From Streptosporangium becharense (GTDB lineage: Bacteria > Actinomycetota > Actinomycetes > Streptosporangiales > Streptosporangiaceae): a DNA stretch of 64,000 bases. Below, piece after piece: positions 9,774 through 17,793 of the stretch. The DNA is taken from positions 4,712,001 to 4,776,000 of the forward strand of contig NZ_JACHMP010000001.1 of NCBI RefSeq assembly GCF_014204985.1, written 5' to 3'. The position numbers and the translations under genes are program-made. Each line of letters opens with the position of its first letter. Position 1 is the stretch's first letter. The notes under the pieces were generated by a model that had not been told where the DNA came from, did no database searches, and was given only the letters and a program-made list of their open reading frames with translations.

Positions 9774-9790
9774 ACGGCGTGACCGGATGA
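9770..9790 (+). other. six-codon coupling cistron (MNGVTG)
   Basis: ATG9770 overlaps the stop of the previous gene as ATGA, follows GGAGGG (9755-9760) at 9 nt, and its own TGA overlaps ATG9787 of the next gene as ATGA. The block looks like a tandem duplication of the motif G(T/C)GT(C/G)ACCGGATGA, which recreates both the GVTG terminus and the ATGA junction. It probably relays ribosomes from one gene to the next. Confidence 0.45.
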
Positions 9791-10884
9791 GGAACGGCAG
9801 GCATCTGCGTCTCGCGTTGATCCTCGGGGTCGCCGCGGCCTGCCTGATCACCTTGATCATGGCGCCGATGCTGATGGTCGGGAGCTTCCCGTCCTTCCCG
9901 TCCATCACCGGAGCGGGGCTGCCCGACTGCGAGCGGCTCGCGCAGGCGGCGGACGACCAGTCGGAGACCGCGACCTCGGACATCCCCGAGGAGTACCTGA
10001 AGCTCTACCGCGAGCACGGCAAGAAGATCGGCGTGCAGTGGAACGTGCTCGCCGGGGTGGGCAAGCGGGAGACCGACCACGGGCGCTCCACGCTCCCCGG
10101 CGTGCGCAGCGGCACCAACTACGCGGGCGCCGCCGGGCCCATGCAGTTCCTGATCAGCACCTGGGGCGGCAAGCCCAAGATCAAGATTCCGTCCACGTTC
10201 AACGGCTACGCCTCCGACGGCGACGGGGACGGCTGGGCCGACGTGTACAACCCGGCGGACGCCATCCTCGGCGCGGCGAAGATGCTCAAGCGCAACGGCG
10301 CGCCGGAGAACGTGCGCCGCTCGCTGTTCGTCTACAACCGGGCCTGGTGGTACGTGGACCAGGTCATGGAGATCGCCGGCAAGTACGCCGAGGACGGAGA
10401 CGTCGACACCCCGCCGGAGTCGGAGGAGACGTGCGACGAGCCGCTGGTGGCGGAGGCGCCCAGCGACACGGTCGCCGAGATCCTGGAGTACGCCCTCGCC
10501 CAGCGCGGCAAGCCCTACATCTGGGGCGGCACCGGACCGGCCGGGTACGACTGCTCCGGGATCGTCTACATGGCCTACCGGAACGCCGGCCTGTCCATCC
10601 CGCGCACCACGTTCGGCCAGTGGCCGTTCGGCGAGCGGATCGAGGCGGGTCAGGAGCAGGCGGGAGACCTCGTGTTCTTCAACTCCGGCCCCGGAACCAG
10701 CCTCAACAATCCCGGGCACGTGGGCATGGTGGTCTCACCGGGCAAGATGGTCGAGGCCCGGTGCCGCCTGTGCGGGCCGATCAAGGTCACCACCTACCGC
10801 GACCGCACCGGCATCGTGGGGTTCACCCGGCCCCTGCAGAACCCGCAGGTGCTGGAACAACTGAAACTGAAGGAGCAGGGCTGA
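9787..10884 (+). CDS. lytic transglycosylase-NlpC/P60 peptidoglycan hydrolase
   Basis: About 365 residues from ATG9787; GTG9760 would add nine residues but sits on top of the ribosome-binding site. There is an N-terminal membrane helix (about 8-35), then a lysozyme-like transglycosylase domain (about 70-205) with candidate catalytic Glu95 in KRETDHG, and a C-terminal NlpC/P60 domain (about 235-350) with Cys256 in YDCSGI and His311 in GHVGM. The pair of activities opens peptidoglycan locally; the Tn916 Orf14/TcpG class of conjugation hydrolases has the same layout. Start coupling through a mini-cistron ties its expression to the T4SS-like genes. Confidence 0.85.
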   Translation: MRNGRHLRLALILGVAAACLITLIMAPMLMVGSFPSFPSITGAGLPDCERLAQAADDQSETATSDIPEEYLKLYREHGKKIGVQWNVLAGVGKRETDHGRSTLPGVRSGTNYAGAAGPMQFLISTWGGKPKIKIPSTFNGYASDGDGDGWADVYNPADAILGAAKMLKRNGAPENVRRSLFVYNRAWWYVDQVMEIAGKYAEDGDVDTPPESEETCDEPLVAEAPSDTVAEILEYALAQRGKPYIWGGTGPAGYDCSGIVYMAYRNAGLSIPRTTFGQWPFGERIEAGQEQAGDLVFFNSGPGTSLNNPGHVGMVVSPGKMVEARCRLCGPIKVTTYRDRTGIVGFTRPLQNPQVLEQLKLKEQG

Positions 10885-10898
10885 CAGAATCGCATGCC

Positions 10899-11300
10899 AT
10901 GAATCCCGTGGACACGATCGTTGTGGGTGCCGCCATCGTCGACGGTGACGGGAGGCTGCTCGCCGCCCAGCGCGCCGAGCCGCCCGAGCTGGCCGGCGGC
11001 TGGGAACTGCCCGGCGGGAAGGTCGATCCGGGGGAGGACGAGTACACAGCGCTGCTCCGCGAATGCCAGGAGGAGCTCGGCGTCGTGATCAAAGTCGGTG
11101 ACCGGGTCGGCGGTGACTGGCCGCTGAACGGCGGGTACGTGCTCCGGGTCTGGCTGGCGGAGATCGTCGGGGGCAGCCTGGAGGCCCGCGAGCACCTGGA
11201 ACTGCGCTGGCTGAGCGACGGCGAGCTGTACGACGTACCGTGGCTGCCCGCGGACCTGCCGATCGTGCGGGCCGTGCAGAAGGCCCTCAACGAGGGGTGA
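10899..11300 (+). CDS. Nudix hydrolase, MutT-like
   Basis: 133 residues. A full Nudix box lies at about residues 38-60: the G-x5-E-x7-R-E-x-x-E-E-x-G pattern is complete, so the pyrophosphatase fold and metal site appear intact. Length and compactness match MutT/CTP-type enzymes that hydrolyse nucleoside diphosphate derivatives such as 8-oxo-dGTP; the substrate cannot be read from the sequence. It begins 14 nt after the NlpC/P60 gene and may be cotranscribed with it. A functional link to secretion is not evident. Confidence 0.85.
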   Translation: MNPVDTIVVGAAIVDGDGRLLAAQRAEPPELAGGWELPGGKVDPGEDEYTALLRECQEELGVVIKVGDRVGGDWPLNGGYVLRVWLAEIVGGSLEAREHLELRWLSDGELYDVPWLPADLPIVRAVQKALNEG

Positions 11301-11361
11301 GGCCGTCGCGACGCGGGGCGATCGACTCCGCGACGTGACATAACTGCTACTCTGCGTAGCG

Positions 11362-13071
11362 ATGTCGCGTGTCCGTATCGGGGAACGGAGAGATGCGGTG
11401 GCCGTGTGGTGGCGTGGTGCCCGGATCGTGTCGGTGTGCGGGGCGGGGGTGTTGATCCTCGGCGGGGGCTCGGCGGTGTACGCCGTCGGGGCCGACGAGC
11501 CCGTCCCGTCACCCCTGGATCTGGTCGCCGCCGTCAGGGACGGCGTGTGGTCGACGTGGAGCCGTCCCGGTGAGGCGATCCGCTTCCGGGTGCGGCTGGA
11601 CGGGCCGGGCACGGGAGTGCGTCTGGCGCTCATGACGACGCCCGCCGGGGCACTGCGGGGCGTCGAATGCCCGGTGAGGACCGAGCCCGCCGTCCTGCCG
11701 CCGAAGGGGACCGCGGTGTGCGAGGTCGGCGACCTCCCCGCACAGGGCGGGGCGGTCGACGTGCTCCTCACCGTCCCGGACGGGTCACGCGACATCACGG
11801 TGACCACGGTGGCCACGATGCGCGGGCCCGGCGGCCGGACGGTGACCCAACAGGCCCGCGGCGCGATCCGCGGTGCGCGGGCCGGGGCCGCCGCGGAACC
11901 CGTCCGGCCGGCCGCCGGGGGGAGGGCCGGCGAGGCCGTCCACGACTTCCTGCTGGAGGTCCTCGAACGTTCCTTCACGCCGTCGGTGGCGCGACCGCCC
12001 GGGGAGCCGGCGGCTTCCGGCGCAGGTGTCGGTGTTCCGGGTGCCGGTGTTCCGGGGGTAGGCGCTGTGGGTACCGGTGTGCCGGGCGTCCGGTCGCACG
12101 CGGACCCGCGGGAGGTGGCGGCGGTTCCGGGCGGCGACACGGAGGTTCCGGGCAGCCGTCCCGCCGGTCCTCCCCCCGCCACCGCGTCCGGGGCGTCGGA
12201 GGCACCCGGCACCGGGTCGCGGGCGGCCTCCACCGTTCCCGATTCCGGGCACCCGGATGTCGTGCCCGGCTCCCGGGGGCCGGGTTCCGTATCGGGGCCG
12301 TCGGCCGTTCCCGGTGCCGGGCAGCCGAGCGCGGTGTCCGAGCCGCCCACGATGTCTGGGACGTTCGGCATATCCGGGCCATCCGCGATGTCGGCTTCCA
12401 GGCCCCGGGTCGGGCCCGCTTCCCAGCCGCGCCACAGGGGTCCGCAGGTGGCCGCACCTCGGGCCGCCCACCGACCGGCCGCCCACCGGGCCCTGATCGG
12501 GCAGGCCGGCGACCGGGTCTCCGGCGGGCAGGCCGGCGACCGGTGGGGGCCTCGGCACGAAGCCGTCGGGCGGTCGCTTCCGGCGCAGGCGACCGCGGCG
12601 GTGCCGCAGCCGCCGGCGCAGGCGGGCGTGATGGCTCCGCCGGCGCAGGCGGGGGCGATGGCTTCGCCGGCGCAGGTGGAGGGGCAGGCGTGGGCCGGGG
12701 GGCAGGGCGAGGTGCGGGCCGAGGTGGTGATGCCGGACCAGGTGCCCGCCACGGCGTCCGGGACCGGGCCGGGCAGGTGGGGCGGCTCGGGAGTGCGGCT
12801 GCCTCAGGCGGCGCCCGCCCCCGTCACGGCGCAGCCGTACGCCGCGGCACAGCCGTATGCCCCGGCGCGGGATTCCGGAGCACCCGGCGCGCCGCTTCCC
12901 CGGGACGTCGACGGACCGAGGAGGGACGCCGCACCGGTCGCCCAGTCAAGTCCGGTGCTGACAGGAGCGCAGGGCCTTCCGGCCGTCGCGGGTGCGGTGG
13001 GAGCCCTGTTGGTCCTCCTCTGGCTACAGGACAGGCACCGTCGGCGAAGCCGTTCGCGATCCGTTTTGTAA
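11362..13071 (+). CDS. secreted or surface-anchored low-complexity protein, function unknown
   Basis: 569 residues from ATG11362. A signal-like helix spans about 20-45. Residues 48-165 form the only globular-looking part, beta-rich with two cysteines. About 165-530 is Pro/Ala/Gly/Val-rich, disordered and repetitive (GVPG and AQAG runs). The C-terminus has one hydrophobic helix (about 538-556) followed by an Arg/Ser tail, like a cell-wall sorting signal or stop-transfer segment, but no LPxTG motif precedes it. TACTCT at 11348-11353 lies 8 nt before the ATG and no Shine-Dalgarno is present, suggesting a leaderless transcript. I do not recognise the family. Confidence 0.6.
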   Translation: MSRVRIGERRDAVAVWWRGARIVSVCGAGVLILGGGSAVYAVGADEPVPSPLDLVAAVRDGVWSTWSRPGEAIRFRVRLDGPGTGVRLALMTTPAGALRGVECPVRTEPAVLPPKGTAVCEVGDLPAQGGAVDVLLTVPDGSRDITVTTVATMRGPGGRTVTQQARGAIRGARAGAAAEPVRPAAGGRAGEAVHDFLLEVLERSFTPSVARPPGEPAASGAGVGVPGAGVPGVGAVGTGVPGVRSHADPREVAAVPGGDTEVPGSRPAGPPPATASGASEAPGTGSRAASTVPDSGHPDVVPGSRGPGSVSGPSAVPGAGQPSAVSEPPTMSGTFGISGPSAMSASRPRVGPASQPRHRGPQVAAPRAAHRPAAHRALIGQAGDRVSGGQAGDRWGPRHEAVGRSLPAQATAAVPQPPAQAGVMAPPAQAGAMASPAQVEGQAWAGGQGEVRAEVVMPDQVPATASGTGPGRWGGSGVRLPQAAPAPVTAQPYAAAQPYAPARDSGAPGAPLPRDVDGPRRDAAPVAQSSPVLTGAQGLPAVAGAVGALLVLLWLQDRHRRRSRSRSVL

Positions 13072-13078
13072 AACGTGA

Positions 13079-13106
13079 TTTACTGTTACTTTTGCCCAAC
13101 TAGAAT
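13079..13106 (+). promoter_or_regulatory. candidate sigma-70-type promoter for the 13.1-kb gene
   Basis: In an unusually A+T-rich patch, TTTACT (13079-13084) and TAGAAT (13101-13106) are 16 bp apart, a fair match to actinobacterial housekeeping promoters. The start codon of the next gene follows about 40 nt downstream with its own ribosome-binding site. Confidence 0.4.
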
Positions 13107-13147
13107 TTCCTCGACGTGTTTCATGCGGGATACAGCGGAGGGCATCG

Positions 13148-14950
13148 GTGGCGCGTGCACGACGTGCGGCAGCTGTCTCCGCAGTTGCCATGTCCCTGGG
13201 TCTCAGCGGTGCCGTGCTGCTGGCCGTGGCGCCGTTCGCCGGTCTCTCCCAGGCCGACTCGGTCGCGAGGGTCGCGGTCGCGCAGCTCACCGAGATTCCC
13301 GGGTGTGACGTCGATCCGGCGGGGCCCTGTGACACGGAAGAGCCCACGCCGGTCGTCACCGTCACGACGACCGTGCCCCCGGAAGGCGGTACGGAGACCC
13401 CCGCGCCGCAGCAGACCGTGACGACCACGGTCATCGTCCCGCCGAAGACGAAGACACCCACGACCCAGGCTCCGCCGCCGCAGACTCCGCCGCCGCAGGA
13501 GACGGTCGCGCCTCCGCCCCCGGTGGTGCAGCCGACGCAGGCTCCGGTCATCCCGACCGCGACCCCGCCGGTGACCCCGCCGCCGGAGAGCGACCCTCAG
13601 TTCCCCAACTCCACACCGGACCAGGGCATCCCCAGCGCCGAGACCACACCGAGTCTCGGCCCGGTGTCCCCGGAGGGTGCCTCCAGCGCGACGCTGGAGA
13701 TGCGCAACGCGGGGTCCGAGTTCGACGGCGCCACGCTCAGCCGCCAGCTCGCCCTCCCGGCGCTGATCCTGGTGTTGCTGGTGCTGTTCGCCGTGCTGAT
13801 CTTCGAGGGCAGGCTTCGTCGTCTGGCCCACGCCGCGGCCGTCCGGCGCGCCGGTCCCCGGCCTACGGGTTACCACGCGGACCCGATGCCTCCCGCCGGG
13901 TATCCGGCCGCTCCCGCCTACGGGCCGAGCATGCCCTACCAGACCGGTACGGCCTACGCGCCGATCATCAGCCTGGTGCCCATGCAGATGTACTCCCCGG
14001 TCTATCCGGAGAGCTATCCGCCGGAGCAGTTCCAGTACCCGTACGATCAGGCGACCGCCCAGTATCCGTACGGGCAGCAGACGGCACAGTACGCATACGA
14101 GCAGCAGACGACGGGGTTCGTGCCTCAGCCCGGTCAGGAACAGCAGCCTGGCGCGTACGGTCAGGCTCCGCATGGCCCGATGGGACATCCCGGTCAGGCG
14201 CCGTACGGTCAGGCGGGTCAGCCCGGCCAGGTGCCGTACGCTCCCGTGGATCAGCCCGGCCAGGCCCCTCATGGCCCCATGGGTCAGCCAGGGCAGGTCC
14301 CGTACGGCCCGGGTGAGCAGGCCGGGCATGAGGTCCATCCCGGGCAGCCGGGACAGGGCGGCCCCTCGGCGGCCTTCCACGATTCCGGCGTCTCGCCGTC
14401 CGGCCCGGTGCCGCACGAGGGCGGCCGGCCTCAGGAGCCGTGGCAGGGGCGTCCGGCCGAAGGACCGCAGCCGTCCGGGCCGGATCCGCAGCACGGCCCC
14501 GGCCAGCACGGCCCCGGACAGTATGGTCCCCAGGCCGGCCCTGAACAGGGCGGCTCCGGGCAGCCCGGTCCCGAACAGGGCGGTCCGGGTGTGCCGCCGC
14601 CACCGGGCCCGGGTGTGGAGTTCCGTCCCTTCGGCCCGGAGCCGGGTGAGGGGCACCCCGCGCGGGGGACGACCGAGTTCGCCGGTGCACCGTTCCCGCA
14701 GGAGCCGGGGCAGGGCGGCCCGTGGGCACCCGGTGCCCCGGGTCCCCAGCCGCCCGGTGCTCCGGGCCCATACCCACCCGGTGCCCCGGGTGCCCAGCCG
14801 TTCGGCGGTCCGGGCCCCTACCCGCCCGGCGGTCCGCAGCCTCCCGGCGGCCCCGGTCTTCCCGAGGAGCCGGGTCAGACGGCCACCTACCCGCTCCCCG
14901 GCCAGGACATCGACAAGAAGAAGCGCGGCCTCTTCCGCCGCTCCAAGTGA
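13148..14950 (+). CDS. single-pass membrane protein with Pro/Thr stalk and Gly/Gln/Pro tail
   Basis: 600 residues from GTG13148, with GGAGGG at 13137-13142. A signal peptide (about 1-36) leads to a short region with two cysteines (CDVDPAGPCD), then a Thr/Pro/Val-rich stalk (about 60-190), one membrane helix (about 202-220) and a basic stop-transfer segment. The remaining 370 residues are cytoplasmic and low-complexity: Tyr/Gln/Pro-rich to about 310, then PGQ-PYG-type units, ending in a basic KKKRGLFRRSK tail. The topology resembles a cell-surface sensor or anchoring protein, but I do not recognise a family. It follows another Pro-rich surface protein and ends at a strong bidirectional terminator. 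Confidence 0.6.
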   Translation: MARARRAAAVSAVAMSLGLSGAVLLAVAPFAGLSQADSVARVAVAQLTEIPGCDVDPAGPCDTEEPTPVVTVTTTVPPEGGTETPAPQQTVTTTVIVPPKTKTPTTQAPPPQTPPPQETVAPPPPVVQPTQAPVIPTATPPVTPPPESDPQFPNSTPDQGIPSAETTPSLGPVSPEGASSATLEMRNAGSEFDGATLSRQLALPALILVLLVLFAVLIFEGRLRRLAHAAAVRRAGPRPTGYHADPMPPAGYPAAPAYGPSMPYQTGTAYAPIISLVPMQMYSPVYPESYPPEQFQYPYDQATAQYPYGQQTAQYAYEQQTTGFVPQPGQEQQPGAYGQAPHGPMGHPGQAPYGQAGQPGQVPYAPVDQPGQAPHGPMGQPGQVPYGPGEQAGHEVHPGQPGQGGPSAAFHDSGVSPSGPVPHEGGRPQEPWQGRPAEGPQPSGPDPQHGPGQHGPGQYGPQAGPEQGGSGQPGPEQGGPGVPPPPGPGVEFRPFGPEPGEGHPARGTTEFAGAPFPQEPGQGGPWAPGAPGPQPPGAPGPYPPGAPGAQPFGGPGPYPPGGPQPPGGPGLPEEPGQTATYPLPGQDIDKKKRGLFRRSK

Positions 14951-15021
14951 CCGATTCCGCCGTTCCACGTGACCGGGTGAGGCGGGGCGAAGGGGCGGTG
15001 GCGCCGCGCCGTTCTCCGGGA

Positions 15022-15042
15022 GGGTGACCCGCGGGGTCACCC
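15022..15042 (+). terminator. short hairpin downstream of the 13.1-kb gene
   Basis: A perfect 9-bp inverted repeat (GGGTGACCC / GGGTCACCC) with a 3-nt loop, 70 nt after the stop codon. No U-run follows. Confidence 0.45.
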
Positions 15043-15073
15043 GCTGTGGCACACGTGCACCGGCCGGTGAGAC

Positions 15074-15113
15074 GCCCCGGCGCCGCCCCGCGGGTGCGGG
15101 GCGGCGCCGGGGC
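15074..15113. terminator. bidirectional terminator between convergent genes
   Basis: A perfect 18-bp GC-only stem with a 4-nt loop (arms 15074-15091 and 15096-15113). It lies between the surface-protein gene (plus) and sdhB (minus), 14 nt beyond the sdhB stop. No U-run is present, as is usual for GC-rich actinobacterial terminators. Confidence 0.75.
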
Positions 15114-15127
15114 ACGGGTGCGGGGCG

Positions 15128-15889
15128 TCAGCTCTTCGTACGGGAGCGCTTGAAGATCTTGTTGCCCAGCCAGACCAGCGGGTCGTACCTGCGGTCGACG
15201 ACGCGCTCCTTCAACGGGATCAGCGCGTTGTCAGTGATCTTGATGTGTTCGGGGCAGACCTCGGTGCAGCACTTGGTGATGTTGCAGTAGCCCAGGCCGT
15301 GCTCCTCCTGCGCCGCGTCCTTGCGGTCGGCGACGTCGTACGGGTGCATGTCCAGCTCGGCGATCCGCATGAGGAAACGCGGGCCGGCGAAGTTCGTCTT
15401 GTTCTCCTCGTGGTCGCGGATCACGTGGCAGACGTTGTTGCACATGAAACACTCGATGCACTTGCGGAACTCCTGGGACCGCTCGACGTCGATCTGCTGC
15501 ATGCGGAACTCGCCCGGCTTGACGTCGGCCGGAGGGGTGAAGGACGGGATCTCTCTCGCCTTCTGGTAGTTGAACGAGACGTCCGTGACCAGGTCCTTGA
15601 TCACTGGGAACGCCCGCATGGGCGTCACGGTGATCGTCTCGTCCTCGGTGAAGGTGGACATGCGGGTCATGCACCCGAGCCGCGGCTTGCCGTTGATCTC
15701 CATGGAGCAGGAGCCGCACTTGCCCGCCTTGCAGTTCCAGCGGACGGCGAGGTCGGGGGCCTGGGTGGCCTGGAGCCGGTGAATGATGTCGAGGACGACC
15801 TCGCCCTCGTTCACCTCCACGGTGAAGTCCTCCAGCTTGCCCTCGCCGCCCTCGCCCCGCCACACGCGGAACTTCGCCTTGTAACCCAT
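15128..15889 (-). CDS. sdhB: succinate dehydrogenase iron-sulfur subunit, Sdh1 type
   Basis: 253 residues; ATG at 15889-15887 lies 2 nt from the sdhA stop, and the longer upstream frame is only overlap with sdhA. The N-terminal plant-type ferredoxin domain binds [2Fe-2S] through Cys53, Cys58, Cys61 and Cys73. The C-terminal half has the two further cysteine groups (CIECFMCNNVC and CCTEVCPEH) for the [3Fe-4S] and [4Fe-4S] clusters. It carries electrons from the flavoprotein to the quinone site of the membrane anchor. Gene order anchor-flavoprotein-FeS and sequence character match the mycobacterial Sdh1 set (Rv0249c-Rv0247c). A perfect hairpin terminator lies just downstream. Confidence 0.93.
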   Translation of the reverse strand: MGYKAKFRVWRGEGGEGKLEDFTVEVNEGEVVLDIIHRLQATQAPDLAVRWNCKAGKCGSCSMEINGKPRLGCMTRMSTFTEDETITVTPMRAFPVIKDLVTDVSFNYQKAREIPSFTPPADVKPGEFRMQQIDVERSQEFRKCIECFMCNNVCHVIRDHEENKTNFAGPRFLMRIAELDMHPYDVADRKDAAQEEHGLGYCNITKCCTEVCPEHIKITDNALIPLKERVVDRRYDPLVWLGNKIFKRSRTKS

Positions 15890-15891
15890 GG

Positions 15892-17784
15892 CTACTCCCC
15901 GGCCAGCGCGTCGAAGGCGGCCAGCTCTTCGTCGGTGATGTACTTCTTCAGCTCGTCGCGCTCGAACAGCCTGATCAGGTCGTCGCGCATCGGCTGCTGG
16001 ACCTTCTCTTCGACGGTAACTCCGGAACCGTCCGGTGCGAGCGCGCAGACCAGGAGCCTGGTCCGCCACTCGGCCGACATGGAGGGGAAGTCGTCGCGGG
16101 TGTGACCGCCACGGCTCTCCTCGCGGAGCAGCGCGGCCCTGGCCACGCACTCGGAGACCAGGAGCATGTTGCGCAGGTCGAGCGCGAGGTGCCAGCCGGG
16201 GTTGTAGATGCGGGTGCCGGCGGCGCCGACGCCCCGGGCACGTTCCTTGAGCTTCTCCACCGCCTCCAGCGCCTCGGTGACCTCCTCCGCCTTACGGATG
16301 ATGCCGACCAGCTCGTTCATGGTCCGCTGCAACTCTTGGTGGACCTCGTAGGGGTTCTCGCCCGAACGCTCCAGCGGGGCCAGCGCCTCGGCCCGCGCCT
16401 CGGCCACCGACTGCTCGGCGACCTTGGGACGGGCGGCCAGCCCGTCCACGTACGCCGCCGCCCCGGCGCCCGCGCGGCGGCCGAACACCAGCAGGTCGGA
16501 CAGCGAGTTGCCACCCAGCCGGTTGGAGCCGTGCATGCCGCCGGAGACCTCGCCGGCCGCGAACAGGCCGGGCACGTCCGCCTCGCCGGTGTCGGCGTCG
16601 ACCTCGACGCCGCCCATGATGTAGTGGCAGGTCGGCCCGACCTGCATGGCCTCCTTGGTGATGTCGACGTCGGCCAGCTCCTTGAACTGGTGGTACATCG
16701 ACGGCAGCCGCCGGGTGATCTCGGCGGCCGGGAGCCGGGTGGAGACGTCCAGGTAGACGCCGCCCTGCGGCGACCCGCGACCGGCCTTCACCTCGGAGTT
16801 GATGGCCCGCGCGACCTCGTCACGGGGCAACAGCTCCGGCGGTCGCCGGTTGTTGGCCTGGTCGGTGTACCACCGGTCGGCCTCCTCCTCGGTGGTGGCG
16901 TACTTGTCCTTGAACACCTCGGGGATGTAGTCGAACATGAAACGCCGGCCCTCGGAGTTCTTCAGCACCCCGCCGTCGCCGCGGACGGACTCGGTGACGA
17001 GGATGCCGCGGACGGACGGGGGCCAGACCATCCCGGTGGGGTGGAACTGGATGAACTCCATGTTGATGAGCTTCGCCCCGGCCAGTAGGGCGAGGGCGTG
17101 CCCGTCTCCGGTGTACTCCCAGGAGTTGGACGTGACCACGTACGACTTGCCGATGCCGCCGGTGGCCAGCACGACCGCCGGGGCGTCGAACACGATGAGC
17201 CGGCCGTTCTCCCGCCAGTAGCCGAAGGCCCCGGCGATGACGCCGTCGTCCTTCAGCAGGCGGGTGATCGTGCACTCCTGGAAGACCTTGATGAACGCCT
17301 CGGCGTCGCCGTGCTGCTTCTCGTCCTCCTGCTGGAGCGCGACCACGCGCTGCTGCAGGGTACGGATCATCTCCAGGCCGGTGCGGTCGCCGACGTGGGC
17401 CAGCCGCGGGTACTCGTGCCCGCCGAAGTTACGCTGGCTGATCTTGCCGTCCTTGGTGCGGTCGAACAGGGCACCCCACGCCTCCAGCTCCCAGACCCGG
17501 TCGGGGGCCTCCTTGGCGTGCAGCTCGGCCATCCGCCAGTTGTTGAGGAACTTGCCGCCGCGCATCGTGTCGCGGAAGTGCACCATCCAGTTGTCGTCGG
17601 GGTTGACGTTGCCCATGGCCGCGGCGGCACCGCCCTCGGCCATGACCGTGTGCGCCTTGCCGAACAACGACTTGCAGACGATCGCGGTCCGTTTGCCCTG
17701 CTGGCGGGCCTCGATGGCGGCCCGTAGCCCTGCGCCGCCGGCACCGATGACGACGACGTCGTATTCGTGACGCTCGATTTCCAC
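15892..17784 (-). CDS. sdhA: succinate dehydrogenase flavoprotein subunit, Sdh1 type
   Basis: 630 residues. The dinucleotide-binding motif VVVIGAGGAGLRAA is at about 10-23, and His45 in KAHTVMAEGG is the expected site of covalent FAD attachment. The substrate-binding HPTG, the REx-type GDGG region and the SNRLGGNSL segment near the C-terminal third are all present. The enzyme oxidises succinate to fumarate on the cytoplasmic side, feeding menaquinone through SdhB and the anchor. It starts 10 nt after the anchor gene and ends 2 nt before sdhB, so the three are one transcript. It is not orthologous to the second SdhA at 24.5 kb, which has a different N-terminus and FAD motif. Confidence 0.95.
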   Translation of the reverse strand: MEIERHEYDVVVIGAGGAGLRAAIEARQQGKRTAIVCKSLFGKAHTVMAEGGAAAAMGNVNPDDNWMVHFRDTMRGGKFLNNWRMAELHAKEAPDRVWELEAWGALFDRTKDGKISQRNFGGHEYPRLAHVGDRTGLEMIRTLQQRVVALQQEDEKQHGDAEAFIKVFQECTITRLLKDDGVIAGAFGYWRENGRLIVFDAPAVVLATGGIGKSYVVTSNSWEYTGDGHALALLAGAKLINMEFIQFHPTGMVWPPSVRGILVTESVRGDGGVLKNSEGRRFMFDYIPEVFKDKYATTEEEADRWYTDQANNRRPPELLPRDEVARAINSEVKAGRGSPQGGVYLDVSTRLPAAEITRRLPSMYHQFKELADVDITKEAMQVGPTCHYIMGGVEVDADTGEADVPGLFAAGEVSGGMHGSNRLGGNSLSDLLVFGRRAGAGAAAYVDGLAARPKVAEQSVAEARAEALAPLERSGENPYEVHQELQRTMNELVGIIRKAEEVTEALEAVEKLKERARGVGAAGTRIYNPGWHLALDLRNMLLVSECVARAALLREESRGGHTRDDFPSMSAEWRTRLLVCALAPDGSGVTVEEKVQQPMRDDLIRLFERDELKKYITDEELAAFDALAGE

Positions 17785-17793
17785 GGGTGATCC

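Noticed and set aside
13121-15115. 664-aa minus-strand ORF over the surface-protein gene
   Set aside because: Sense frame has signal peptide, membrane helix and good RBS; antisense reaches into the terminator.
15890-16150. Upstream extension of the Sdh1 sdhB
   Set aside because: These codons are the sdhA end in another frame; ATG15889 has the SdhB N-terminus.
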